Source: JAPLST01 sp964397565
GTDB lineage: Bacteria; Auribacterota; UBA3054; JAPLST01
Reading direction: 5' to 3'
DNA: 64,000 nucleotides
Assembly: GCA_964397565.1 (NCBI GenBank)
Contig: CAYNJC010000022.1
Coordinates: forward strand, 1 to 64,000
In this document: positions 9,368-19,600 of the stretch, one piece after another
How the letters are laid out: every line of letters begins with the position of its first letter
How positions within the stretch are numbered: position 1 is the first letter of the stretch
Notes under the pieces: model-generated
Database searches by the model: none
What the model saw: the letters and a program-made list of their open reading frames with translations, nothing else
Told to the model about the DNA's origin: nothing
Program-made: the position numbers and the translations under genes

Positions 9368-12300
9368 CTATACAAAGAAACGGCATGCGCGCAGACGCAA
9401 CAATGCCGGCGCCAGCAGCGCCAGCAGCAGGCCCGGCTCCGGCACGCCGATTGACTGCAAGTCAAAGTCAATCACACTCAGACGCATGAGGCCGGGTACT
9501 TCGCTGCCGGCGTCATAGCTCATGAAGAGATAGCCTTCGTGGGCGGCGAGCGTGTTGCGCCATTGGCTTAGGCCGGTGGTGGGGGTGATATCCATCGGCG
9601 CGAGATCGGGCCGTTCGAGATTGTAAAGGTACACGTTACGACTGTCGGTCCAGACCGACGCGGCCAGCAGCGTGTTGCCATAGAAATTCGGATGATCGAG
9701 CAAGGCTAAATCAACGATGGCGTCACTGGTCATGCTGCCGGGGATTTCGTAGCACCGGCTCGCATTCTGGATATTGTCTGCAACGGCAAAGAGATTGGTG
9801 GCGCACCAAATCCAATTCTGGCCGCTGGTTGCGCGTGCATCGAGGAAGAGTGCGCGGCCGTTCTGTTTGGGGTCGAGGATGCTTGCGGAATAGGTGGTGG
9901 CGACCCCTTCCGTTTCTTTTTCGCTCAGGGTGGCCAGGTTGTTGAAGCCGCTCCAACGGCGGACCTGCGCGTCCTTACCGTCGGCATTGCGATCCGTACA
10001 AATGGCCGTCAGCGCGCCAACATTGGTCCACGACCAGATCCCGCCGATGTTGCGGGCCGCGCCGGGATAATCATCGCCGGTGGCGCGGGCGATGAGCGGG
10101 GTGGCCGGGTCAGCGCCGAGTGTGGCGGGTGTGCCGGCGGCATTGGTGGTGTAGAAGCCGTACCATGACCAGTACCACGGGCCGCCGTTCGGAATGCCGA
10201 ACTGGCACCACAGCGCGGCGTAGAACACATTGCTGTGTTTCACCCAGGTCTGGCCTGGTTCACCGCCACCGTCGTTGCAGGGAATGCCGCCGATGGCCAG
10301 CTGCCAGGCGCCGGTTGCCATGCTGCTCAGGGTCGAGGCGCGCACGCGCCAAATGCTTTGGGTGCGCGGGTTGCCGGACGAGGCACAGGCCTGCAGATAG
10401 ACATAGCCATCATGATCGTAATTTTTCACAAGCGTACTGCGTTCGGTCATGCGCAGGCCCGCGCCCGCGCCGGCGTAGCCCGTGCCGTTGGTGACGAACA
10501 GAATCTGCCAGGTCATGTCGGTGATGACGACTTCGCGGCTAATGCGCACGACATCAGCAGCGGGGTCGCCATACACATTCGAGCCGGAGACGCTGATCAT
10601 ATTGTCACCGAGCTGCAGCGGGACATCCGGGATCGTCCACGGCGTGATCGCGGTCAGCGTACCGCCGCCGCCCAGCGAGTTGGTCCACCGCAGCGTGCCG
10701 ACCACATGCTGATTGTTGGTGCCGTTGATGGTGTACGCGCTGATGCTCTCATCCACGGTCATGTCCGGCGTGGTGACATCAATATACGGCGCACCTTCGC
10801 CCGGGCTGGGCGCGCGCGTCATGGTGATGGCGGCAACCGCGTTGCTGCCGAAGACATTCGTGGCGCTGACCGAGATCAGATTTGCGCCGCCACCGAGCGG
10901 AATGGCGCTGATGACCCATGCGGATGTCGCCGGCACGCTGCCGCTGCCGCCGCGATTATTCGACCAACTGATCCGGCCGACGGCGTGTTGATTGACACCG
11001 CCGCCCAGCGCGCAGGTGGTCACACCACTGGGCAACGACTGCGGCGCATTGGTGATGCTGATGGCGGGCGTGCCCTCGCCGGGCGCGAAGGCGCGCGTGA
11101 TCGTGATCGAATCGCTGCCGACAATACCGCCCGTATTGGTGCCGCTGACGGTCACCAGATTCGCGCCGAATTGCAGGGCGATGCCGGTCACCTGCCAGGG
11201 TGATGTGGCGGGAAACGCGCCGGCGCCGCCGCGTTCGTTGGTCCACTGCATCGTGCCTACCAGATTCACATTAGTGCCGCCCACCGCCGTGCTGGCACTG
11301 GTTACCGTGATGATTGTATTGGTCACATCAACCAGCGGCGCGGTCGGCCGCGGCACATGGAAGATGACGCGACCCCAGGTGTGATCCTGCAACACAAACA
11401 TGGGGCCGTCGAAGAAACAAAACGCGGGTTGGCCAAGGTATGTGTTGATGATCTGCGTCGGCTGCGGCGCGACGCCGGTCTGCGGCGTGGGGTAGAGAAA
11501 CAGGTGCATGCCTTGGGGCGTGTCGTAGGTGTCGTCGGTCAACACCATCTCGTTGGCGCTGTTGAAGGTCAGGGTAATCGGCGTGCCGGGCCGATTGGCG
11601 TCGTTGACGTTGCGGTCGGAGGTGAGCGTCGGCTTGCAGAAGACGGCATCGGCCGCCGTGTTCGGGAAGATGTTGCCGCCGACCGGATAGGTATGGTCTT
11701 CGTCAAAGCGGGTGACGCGGCGATTGCCGGCATTGTCGATGCGGCCCTCGTAGCCGGAGTCGACGACGTACAAGTTGCGGTAGTTGTCGAGGAAGACCTG
11801 CCCCGGATTGGCCATGTCGGTCGCGTCGACGGTGAACGGCCCCTGGTCCTCGATATATTTGCCTTTGTTTTTCAGGCCGCCGGTCTTGTTGGTCTGGCCG
11901 AGCACGAGATCAACCAGCGGGATGGCGGCAAACGGATTGCGGATGCGCAGGACGCGCGCGCCGGGATTGCTGTTGCCGGAATGATTGTGCGCGACCCACA
12001 GCACATTGCTCAGCGGATCATAGCACACGTTGCCGAGCGGCAACGGCGCGCAATCGCTGTTGTCGTCCGCCCATTTGAGTTGGTTGGCCTGCCCGCCGTC
12101 AATCGTTTTGAAGGCGGCGTAATTGCGCCCGCCGTTGGTAATCGGCAGTTGAAACATGAACAGTTTCCAGTCGGTGGTCACAAAGAGGACATTGCTGCTG
12201 GTATGCAGCATGCCGGGATTGCGGCCCTCAAAGGTGCCGCCGGGGTCGCACTTGTCCATGGCCGACTGGCCAATGACAAGATCAGCCGATTGAAAGTTGA

Positions 12301-13756
12301 CCGCCGTTTGATAGTTGGTCCAGACCAGGACGCGATAGCGGTCGCGCACGAACAGTTGTGTGTTCCAGCGCGCCATGCCGTGGTTGTCCTGCACCGTGCG
12401 GCCGCTGGTTTCGTTCATGCCTTCCTTCATCATCTCGCCGTTGGAACGGACGTGGCCCTGGGCATTGCGCGTGATGGGCAGAGGAATGCGGACAACTTTG
12501 TTGAAGCCGTGAAAGCTGGTGAAATAAAGATTGGTTTGGGTGTCAATGCTGATGCTGCCGTCGGGCTGCCCGAAGTCGGACACGGCGCCGTCCGGGCGCA
12601 CATACTTGCCGATGCCTAGAAAGGTTGTCAGATTCGGTTGGCCGATGCAGTCGAGTGCCTGGCCGGTGAGATGGTTGAACTTGACGATGCGATTGTTCCC
12701 GCCGTCGGCAACCCAGACAATGTTTGAGTCGAACGGATCAACACAGAAGCCCCGCGCCCAACTAAGCTGGTTGGTGCCGACGATGCGGCTGGCGCTCATG
12801 CCGTTCGAGAAGGGTGGGCGGAAGACCATGATGCGCGGGCCGGGCGACCAGTCATTCTGGCCGTCAAGGACGAGGACCTCGTGCGTTTGGGGGTGCACGC
12901 GCACGCCGGTCGGATGATACATGCGATTGGCAGCCGTGCCGGCGCCGTTGGCGGTGAAGCTGGATTGGCCAAATACCAGCGTGGCGGTCTTGGCCCCGTT
13001 GGTGAAGCAGATCACACGATTGTTGAACGCATCGGCGACCCAAATGTTGCCGGCCGCATCCACCTCCGCGCCGGCGGAAAAGGCGCCAATGGTTGAGCCA
13101 TATATCCATTGCGTGTTCAGTGTGCCGGCACTGGTGGCCGGCGGCGTGGTCGTGTTGTTGGGCGAGCGATTGGTGAACGTGCTTTGCCCCCACACTTGGT
13201 CGGCGATTTGGTCGGTCTCGAACGGATCGTTATACTTGAGCACCCGGTTGTTGCACAAGTCCACCAGGTAAAAATTGCCGGCGGCGTCCGTCGCCATCAT
13301 GCCGGAGCGCGGCGCTTCGGAGGTGCTGCTGACATACGGAAACGGCAGCAATGCAAGCGTCGCGGCGCTAGGCGGCAGAAACTGAAGGTTGTTGCCGTTG
13401 GCGGCACCGGCGTCCCACATGGCCGGCTGGCCAATGACGATATCCGCCCACGCATACGGCCCGTTGGGCAGCGTCGCCGGCTGCCACCCTTTGAAACCGA
13501 GAATGCGGTTGTTGGCCGAGTCGAACATATAAATGCGCGGCGGATTCTTGCTGGTGTCCACGTGCACGCCACCAATGTGCGCGCCGGCATACGGCACAAT
13601 CCGGTTGCACATGATCTCTTCCTGGCGCGTCGTGCCGAGATATTTGCTGATCGCCAGATCCATCGCCGGCAAGGGCGTGGCGGCGAACGGGATTGCCACA
13701 GTGCAGACCACACCGATGAAGGCGGCTGTCAGAAGATGCTTTCGTTTCATGACCAT
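9368..13756 (-). CDS. Secreted NHL-repeat/Ig-module protein with PEP-CTERM tail, copy 4 (long form)
   Basis: 1462 aa from ATG 13756 (MVMKRKHLLTAAFIG). The frame is open upstream to 13870, but that part overlaps the end of copy 5 and lacks a signal-peptide character, so the internal start is preferred; it aligns with the start of copy 3. Architecture as in copy 3: signal peptide, NHL region, three Ig-like modules, about 360-residue C-terminal domain, then VPEPG plus hydrophobic tail ending LRACRFFV. Its N-terminal signal peptide (VVCTVAIPFA) is nearly identical to copy 3, whereas its NHL region shares features such as the YGSTIGAFSAG insertion with copies 5 and 6, which suggests recombination between paralogues. 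The stop is 51 bp before copy 3. Confidence 0.92.
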   Translation of the reverse strand: MVMKRKHLLTAAFIGVVCTVAIPFAATPLPAMDLAISKYLGTTRQEEIMCNRIVPYAGAHIGGVHVDTSKNPPRIYMFDSANNRILGFKGWQPATLPNGPYAWADIVIGQPAMWDAGAANGNNLQFLPPSAATLALLPFPYVSSTSEAPRSGMMATDAAGNFYLVDLCNNRVLKYNDPFETDQIADQVWGQSTFTNRSPNNTTTPPATSAGTLNTQWIYGSTIGAFSAGAEVDAAGNIWVADAFNNRVICFTNGAKTATLVFGQSSFTANGAGTAANRMYHPTGVRVHPQTHEVLVLDGQNDWSPGPRIMVFRPPFSNGMSASRIVGTNQLSWARGFCVDPFDSNIVWVADGGNNRIVKFNHLTGQALDCIGQPNLTTFLGIGKYVRPDGAVSDFGQPDGSISIDTQTNLYFTSFHGFNKVVRIPLPITRNAQGHVRSNGEMMKEGMNETSGRTVQDNHGMARWNTQLFVRDRYRVLVWTNYQTAVNFQSADLVIGQSAMDKCDPGGTFEGRNPGMLHTSSNVLFVTTDWKLFMFQLPITNGGRNYAAFKTIDGGQANQLKWADDNSDCAPLPLGNVCYDPLSNVLWVAHNHSGNSNPGARVLRIRNPFAAIPLVDLVLGQTNKTGGLKNKGKYIEDQGPFTVDATDMANPGQVFLDNYRNLYVVDSGYEGRIDNAGNRRVTRFDEDHTYPVGGNIFPNTAADAVFCKPTLTSDRNVNDANRPGTPITLTFNSANEMVLTDDTYDTPQGMHLFLYPTPQTGVAPQPTQIINTYLGQPAFCFFDGPMFVLQDHTWGRVIFHVPRPTAPLVDVTNTIITVTSASTAVGGTNVNLVGTMQWTNERGGAGAFPATSPWQVTGIALQFGANLVTVSGTNTGGIVGSDSITITRAFAPGEGTPAISITNAPQSLPSGVTTCALGGGVNQHAVGRISWSNNRGGSGSVPATSAWVISAIPLGGGANLISVSATNVFGSNAVAAITMTRAPSPGEGAPYIDVTTPDMTVDESISAYTINGTNNQHVVGTLRWTNSLGGGGTLTAITPWTIPDVPLQLGDNMISVSGSNVYGDPAADVVRISREVVITDMTWQILFVTNGTGYAGAGAGLRMTERSTLVKNYDHDGYVYLQACASSGNPRTQSIWRVRASTLSSMATGAWQLAIGGIPCNDGGGEPGQTWVKHSNVFYAALWCQFGIPNGGPWYWSWYGFYTTNAAGTPATLGADPATPLIARATGDDYPGAARNIGGIWSWTNVGALTAICTDRNADGKDAQVRRWSGFNNLATLSEKETEGVATTYSASILDPKQNGRALFLDARATSGQNWIWCATNLFAVADNIQNASRCYEIPGSMTSDAIVDLALLDHPNFYGNTLLAASVWTDSRNVYLYNLERPDLAPMDITPTTGLSQWRNTLAAHEGYLFMSYDAGSEVPGLMRLSVIDFDLQSIGVPEPGLLLALLAPALLRLRACRFFV

Positions 13757-13790
13757 AGGAGTTGCGTTAGGTGACGAGACAGGGCATATA

Positions 13791-16544
13791 CTAGGCACAA
13801 CAACGGCAGGCGCGCCTACGGAGCAACGCCGGCGCCAGCAGAGCCAAAAGCACGCCCGGCTCCGGCACACCGATGGCGCGCGTGATCGTAATTGAATCGC
13901 TGCCGACCATGCCGCTGGCGTTGGTGCCGCTGACGGTCAGCAGATTACCGCCGAACTGCAGGACGATGTCGGTCACCTGCCAGGGCGACGTCGCCGGAAA
14001 CGAGCCGGCACCGCCGCGCTCGTTGACCCACTGCATCGTGCCGACCAGATTCACCGTGGTGCCGCCCACCGCCGTGGTGGCATTGGTTACCGTGACGACT
14101 GTATTGGTCAGATCAACCAGCGGCGCGATCGGCCGCGGCACATGGAAAATGGCGCCGCGACACCAGGTGTGATCCTGCAGCACAAACACCGGGCCATCGA
14201 AGAAACAATACGCGGGCTGGCCCAGATACGTGTTGATGATCTGCGTCGGCTGCGGATTGACGCCGATCTGCGGCGTGGGGTAAAAAAACAGGTGCATGCC
14301 TTGGGGGGTGTCGTAGGTGTCGTCGGTCAGCACCATCTCGTTGGAACTGTTGAAGGCCAACGTGATCGGCGTGCCGGGCCGATTGGCGTCGTAGTAGTCG
14401 CGGGTGGTGGTGAGCGTCGGCTTGCAGATGACCGCATCGGCCGCCGTGTTCGGAAAGATCATGCCGCCAACCGGGTAGGTATGGGCTTCGTCAAAGCGCA
14501 CGACGCGGCGATTGCCGGCATTGTCGACGCGGCCCTCGTAGCCGGAATCGACGACGTACAGATTGCGATAGTTGTCGAGAAAAAGCGACGAGGGATTGGC
14601 CATGTCGGTTGCGTCCACGGTGAACGGCCCCGCGTCGGAGATCCACTTGCCTTTGTTTTTCAAGCCGCCGGTCTTGTTGGTCTGGCCGAGCACAAGATCA
14701 ACCAGCGGGATGGCGGCAAACGGATTGCGGATGCGCAGGACGCGCGCGCCGGGATTGCTGTTGCCGGAATGATTGTGCGCGACCCACAGCACATTGCTCA
14801 GCGGATCATAGCACACGTTGCCGAGCGGCAACGGCGCGCAATCGCTGTTGTCGTCCGCCCATTTGAGTTGGTTGGCCTGCCCGCCGTCAATCGTTTTGAA
14901 GGCGGCGTAATTGCGCCCGCCGCTGGTAATCGGCAGGCGAAACATGAACAGTTTCCAATCGGTGGTCACGAAGAGGACATTGCTGCCTGCGCTGGCATGC
15001 AGCATGCGGATCGAGCGGCCTTCGAACGTGCCGCCGGAGATGTTCTGATCGAGCGCGGATTGGCCAATGACAAAATCGGCCGACTGAAAGTTGACCGCCG
15101 TTTGATGGTTGGTCCAGACCAGGAGGCGATGGCGGTCGTGCACGAACAGTTGCGTGTTCCAGCGCGCCATGCCGTAGTTGTCCTGCGTCGTGCGACCGCT
15201 GTTCTCATTCATGCCTTCCTTCAGCATCTCGCCGTTGGACCAGACGTGGCCTTGGGCATTGCGCGTGATCGGGAGGGGAACGCGGACGACTTTGCTGATA
15301 CCGCCCAAACTGCTGAAATAAAGATTGGATTGCGCGTCAATGCTGATGCTGCCGTCGGGTTGCCCGAAGCTGGCCACGGCGCCGCCCGGGCGCACATACT
15401 TGCCGATCCCCATAAAGGTTGTCAGATTCGGCTGGCCGATGCAGTCGAGCGCCTGGCCGGTGAGATGGTTGAACTTGACGATGCGCTGGTTCCCGCCGTC
15501 GGCGATCCAGACAATGTTCGAATCGAACGGATCGAAACAAAAGCCACGCGCCCATGTGAGTTGGTTGGTGCCGAATATGCGGTTGGCGTTCATCCCGTTC
15601 GAGAGGGGCGGGCGGAAGACCATCATGCGCGGGCCGGGCGACAGGTCGTTCTGGCCGTCGAGGACGAATACCTCGTGCGTTTGCGGGTGCACGCGCACGC
15701 AGGTCGGATGATACATGCGATTGGCAGCGGTGCCGGAGCCGTTGGCAGTGAAGCTCGACTGGCCGAACACCAGATTGGCGGTTTTACTGCCGGCCGGGAA
15801 GCGCACCACGCGGTTGTTGAACGAATCTGCCACCCAGATAGTACCCGCGGCTTCCACCTCCACGCCGGCGGAGTAAGCGCCGATGGTCGAGCCGTAGTTC
15901 CACTGCGTGCGCAGCGTGCTGGCACTGGTGGTGGGTGCCGCCGTGCCATTGTTCGGCGAGCGATTGGTGAAAGTGGTCTGGCCCCAGACATCGTCCGCAA
16001 TCTGGTCCGTCTCGAACGGATCATTATATTTGAGCACCCGGTTGTTGCACAAATCCACCACATAGAAGTTGCCGTTGGTATCGGTGGCCATCATGCCGGA
16101 GCGCGGTGCTTCGGAGGTGCTGCTGACATACGGAAACGGCAGCAGCGCGAGCGTCGCGGCGCTGGGCGGCAGGAAATGTGTACTGTCACCATTGGCCGTG
16201 CCGGTATCCCACAGGGCCGGCTGGCCGATGACGATGTCCGCCGAAGGATACGGCCCGTTCGGCAGCGTTACCGGTTGCCACCCGTTGAAACCGAGAATGC
16301 GATTGTTGGCCGAGTCGAACAGGTAAATGCGCGGGGGATTCTTGCTGGTGTCCACGTGCACGCCACCCACGTGTGCGCCGGCATACGGCACAATGCGGTT
16401 CAACATGATTTCTTCCTGCCGCGTTGTGCCGAGGAACTTGCTGATAGCCAGATCCATCGCCGGCAAAGGCGTGGCCGCGAAGGCGGCGGACAGCGTCAGC
16501 ATTACGCCGATCAATACGGATACTACCAATGAGATGTGCTTCAT
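13791..16544 (-). CDS. Secreted NHL-repeat protein with PEP-CTERM tail, copy 5 (short form)
   Basis: About 917 aa from ATG 16544 (MKHISLVVSVLIGVML); ATG 16556 four codons upstream is also possible. The signal peptide ends AAFA and is close in style to copy 6. NHL-like blades are followed by one Ig-like module (MQWVNERGGAGSFPATSPW), then directly by IGVPEPG and a hydrophobic helix ending RRRACRCCA. This is the only full copy whose last residues are not CRFFV. Like copy 2 it lacks Ig modules 2-3 and the long C-terminal domain. A consensus promoter lies about 53 nt upstream of the start codon, counted from the predicted start point, so this copy can be transcribed independently of copy 6. Function unknown beyond export and probable ligand binding. 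Confidence 0.92.
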   Translation of the reverse strand: MKHISLVVSVLIGVMLTLSAAFAATPLPAMDLAISKFLGTTRQEEIMLNRIVPYAGAHVGGVHVDTSKNPPRIYLFDSANNRILGFNGWQPVTLPNGPYPSADIVIGQPALWDTGTANGDSTHFLPPSAATLALLPFPYVSSTSEAPRSGMMATDTNGNFYVVDLCNNRVLKYNDPFETDQIADDVWGQTTFTNRSPNNGTAAPTTSASTLRTQWNYGSTIGAYSAGVEVEAAGTIWVADSFNNRVVRFPAGSKTANLVFGQSSFTANGSGTAANRMYHPTCVRVHPQTHEVFVLDGQNDLSPGPRMMVFRPPLSNGMNANRIFGTNQLTWARGFCFDPFDSNIVWIADGGNQRIVKFNHLTGQALDCIGQPNLTTFMGIGKYVRPGGAVASFGQPDGSISIDAQSNLYFSSLGGISKVVRVPLPITRNAQGHVWSNGEMLKEGMNENSGRTTQDNYGMARWNTQLFVHDRHRLLVWTNHQTAVNFQSADFVIGQSALDQNISGGTFEGRSIRMLHASAGSNVLFVTTDWKLFMFRLPITSGGRNYAAFKTIDGGQANQLKWADDNSDCAPLPLGNVCYDPLSNVLWVAHNHSGNSNPGARVLRIRNPFAAIPLVDLVLGQTNKTGGLKNKGKWISDAGPFTVDATDMANPSSLFLDNYRNLYVVDSGYEGRVDNAGNRRVVRFDEAHTYPVGGMIFPNTAADAVICKPTLTTTRDYYDANRPGTPITLAFNSSNEMVLTDDTYDTPQGMHLFFYPTPQIGVNPQPTQIINTYLGQPAYCFFDGPVFVLQDHTWCRGAIFHVPRPIAPLVDLTNTVVTVTNATTAVGGTTVNLVGTMQWVNERGGAGSFPATSPWQVTDIVLQFGGNLLTVSGTNASGMVGSDSITITRAIGVPEPGVLLALLAPALLRRRACRCCA

Positions 16545-16580
16545 AATCAAGGTCATGGTGTTAGTGTTAGATCACTGTGT

Positions 16581-16648
16581 GCATTCAGTCAGTGTATACA
16601 TTTAGTATACCACAATTACACCGCGTTGTCAATGAGATAAGCCAACGT
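16581..16648 (-). repeat. Duplicated promoter segment, copy A
   Basis: A 68-bp stretch matching 21052-21119 at all but about six positions and containing the promoter and the start of the leader. It shows that the unit duplicated in the array included its upstream control region. Confidence 0.85.
16604..16632 (-). promoter_or_regulatory. Sigma70-type promoter of NHL copy 5
   Basis: Read on the minus strand, TTGACA (16627-16632), a 17-base spacer and TATACT (16604-16609). Position and spacing fit a strong housekeeping promoter whose transcript would start near 16597, about 53 nt before ATG 16544. Confidence 0.8.
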
Positions 16649-19600
16649 GGTTCCGGACAAAAAAACGGCATGCGCGCATGCTTAGTAACGCCGGCGCCAG
16701 CAGAGCGAAAAGAACGCCTGGCTCCGGCACGCCAATCGGCTGCAAGTCGAAGTCAATCAAACTCAGCCGCATGATCCCGGGCGCTTCGCTGCCAGCATCG
16801 TAATTCATGAAGAGATAGCCTTCGTGGGTGGCGAGCGTGTTGCGCCATTGGCTCAGGCCGGTGGCAGGCGTGATGTCCAGCGGAGCGAGGTCGGGCCGTT
16901 CGAGATTGTAGAGGTACACTTTACGGCTGCCGGTCCAGACCGACGCGGCCAGCAGCATGTTGCCATAGAAATTGGGATGGTTGAGCAAGGCCAGATCCAC
17001 GATGGCGTCACTGGTCATGCTGCCGGGAATCTGGTAACGGCGTTCCGCATTCTGGATGTTGGTGGCGCCCGCGAAGAGATTCGTGGCGCACCAGATCCAG
17101 TTCTGACCACCCGCCGCGGTCGCGTCGAGAAATAATGCGCGGCCGTTCTGTTTGGGGTCAAGGATGCTGGTGGCATACGCGGTGTTGACCCCTTCTGTTT
17201 CTTTTTCGCTGAGCGTGGTGAGGCTGCCGACGCCGCTCCAGCGGCGGACTTGCGCGTCCAGGCTGTTCTTGTAGCGATCCGTGCAGATGGCGTTGAGCGC
17301 GCTGACATTGGTCCACGACCAGATGCCGCCGATGTTGCGCGCCGCGCCGGGAAAATCATCGCCGGTGGCGCGGGCGATGAGCGGTGTGGCCGGATCAGCG
17401 CCAAGTGTGGCGGGTGTGCCGGCGGCATTGGTCGTGTAGAAGCCGTACCATGACCAGTACCACGGGCCGCCGTTCGGAATGCCGAACTGGCACCACATCG
17501 CGGCGTAGAACACATTGCTGCATTTAACCCAGGTCTGGCCTGGTTCGCCGCCGCCGCCATTGCAGGGAATGCCACCGATGGTCAACTGCCAAGCGTCGGT
17601 CGCCATGCTGCTCAGGGTCGAGGCGCGCACGCGCCAAATGCTTTGGGTGCGCGGATTGCCGGCCGAGGCCATGGCCTGCAGATAGACATAGCCATCGCGA
17701 TCGTAGTTTTTCACGAGCGTGCTGCTCTCATTCATGCGCAAGCCCGCGCCTGCGCCCGCGTAGCCCATGCCGTTGGTGACGGCTAGTGTTTGCCAGTTCG
17801 TGCTGGTGATGACCGTGTCGCGGGCGATCCGCACGCTGTCGGCGGCGACATCGCCATAGACATTTGAACCCGCGACGGTGATCACGTTGTCGCCCAGTTG
17901 CAGCGGGACATCGGGGATCGTCCAGGGCGTAACGGCGGCCAGCGTGCCGCCGCCGCCGAGTGCATTGGTCCACCACATGATCCCGACCACATTCTGATTA
18001 TTGGTTCCGTTAATGGCGTAGACCGTGCTGCTTTCATCCACGGTAATGTCCGGCGTGGTGGCATCCACATACGGCGCGCCTTCGCCCGGGCCCGGCGCGC
18101 GCGTCATGGTGATCGAGGCAACCGCGTTGCTGCCGAAGACATTCGTGGCGCTGACCGAGATCAGATTGGCGCCGCCACCAAGCGGAATGCCGGTGATGAC
18201 CCATGCGGATGTCGCCGCCACGCTGCCGCTGCCGCCGCGATTATTCGACCAGCTAATATAGCCGACCGCATGCTGATTGGCAACGCCGCCCAGCGCGCAG
18301 CTGGTCACGCCATTGGGAAACGACTGCGGCGCGTTGGTAATGCTGATGGCGGGCGTGCCTTCGCCGCGCAAAAAGGCGCGCGTGATCGTGATCGCATCGC
18401 TGCCGACAATACCGCCCGTATTGGTGCCGCTGACGGTCAGCAGATTCGCGCCGAACTGCAGGGCGATGCCGGTCACCTGCCAGGGCGACGTGGCGGGAAA
18501 CGCGCCGCCGCCGCCGCGTTCGTTGCTCCACTGCATCGTGCCGACCAGATGCGCATTGGTGCCGCCCAGTGCCGTGCTGGCACTCGTTACCGTGACGATC
18601 GTATTGGTCACAAACACCAGCGGCGCGATGGGCCGCGGCACATGGAAAATGACGCGGGCCCAGGTGTGATCCTGCAGTACAAACACCGGGCCGTCGAAGA
18701 AACAATACGCGGGCTGGCCCAGATACGTGTTGATGATCTGCGTCGGCTGCGGATTGACGACATTAGTCTGCTGCGGCGTGGGGTAGAAATACAGGTGCAT
18801 GCCTTGGGAACCGGAATAGGTGTCCTCGGTCAGCACCATTTCGTTGGCGCTGTTGAAGGCCAACGTGATCGGCGTGCCGGGGCGATTGACGTCATAGTAG
18901 GTACGGTCGGTGGTGAGATTCGGTTTGCAGAAGACGGCATCAGCCGACGTGTTCGGGAAGATCGTGCCGCCGACCGGGTAGGTCTTGGCTTCGTTAAAGC
19001 GCACGACGCGGATATTGCCGCCACCCTCGTAGCGGCCATCGACGACGTACAAGTTGCGGTAGTTGTCCAGATAGACCTGCGACGGATCCGCCATGTCGGT
19101 CGCGTCCACGGTGAAAGGCCCTGAGTCGGAGATCCACTTGCCTTTGTTTCTCAGGCTGCCGGTCTTGTTGGTCTGGCCGAGCACGAGATCAACCAGCGGG
19201 AAGTCGTCAAAGATATTGCGGATGCGCAGGACGCGTGCGCCCGACGTGGCCCACAGCACATTGCTCACCGGATCATAGCACACGCTGCCGATACCCAACG
19301 GCCCGCAAGGGTTGTTGTCGTCAGCCCATTTGTAGCTGATGCCGCTCCCGCCGTCAATCGTTTTGAATGCGGCGTAACGGACTCCGCCGTTGGTAATCGG
19401 CAGGCGAAACATAAACGTTTTCCAATCGGTGGTCACGAAGAGGACATTGCTGCCTTCGCTGGCATGCAGCATACTGATCCAGCGGCCTTCGAACGTGGCG
19501 CCACCAGCGGGGTATTGCTCGTTCTTATCCATGGCCGACTGGCCAATGACAAAATCAGCCGACTGAAAATCAACCGCCGCTTTATAGTTGGTCCAGACCA

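Noticed and set aside
13757..13870. Upstream extension of NHL copy 4 (38 codons)
   Set aside because: Overlaps the end of copy 5 and places a Cys/Arg-rich segment before an otherwise normal signal peptide.
684..16532. Very long plus-strand open frames (for example 6068-8518 and 14142-16532) opposite the NHL genes
   Set aside because: They mirror the codon pattern of the GC-rich minus-strand genes, have no family resemblance, and recur in every paralogue. The minus-strand proteins have signal peptides, repeats and sorting tails.
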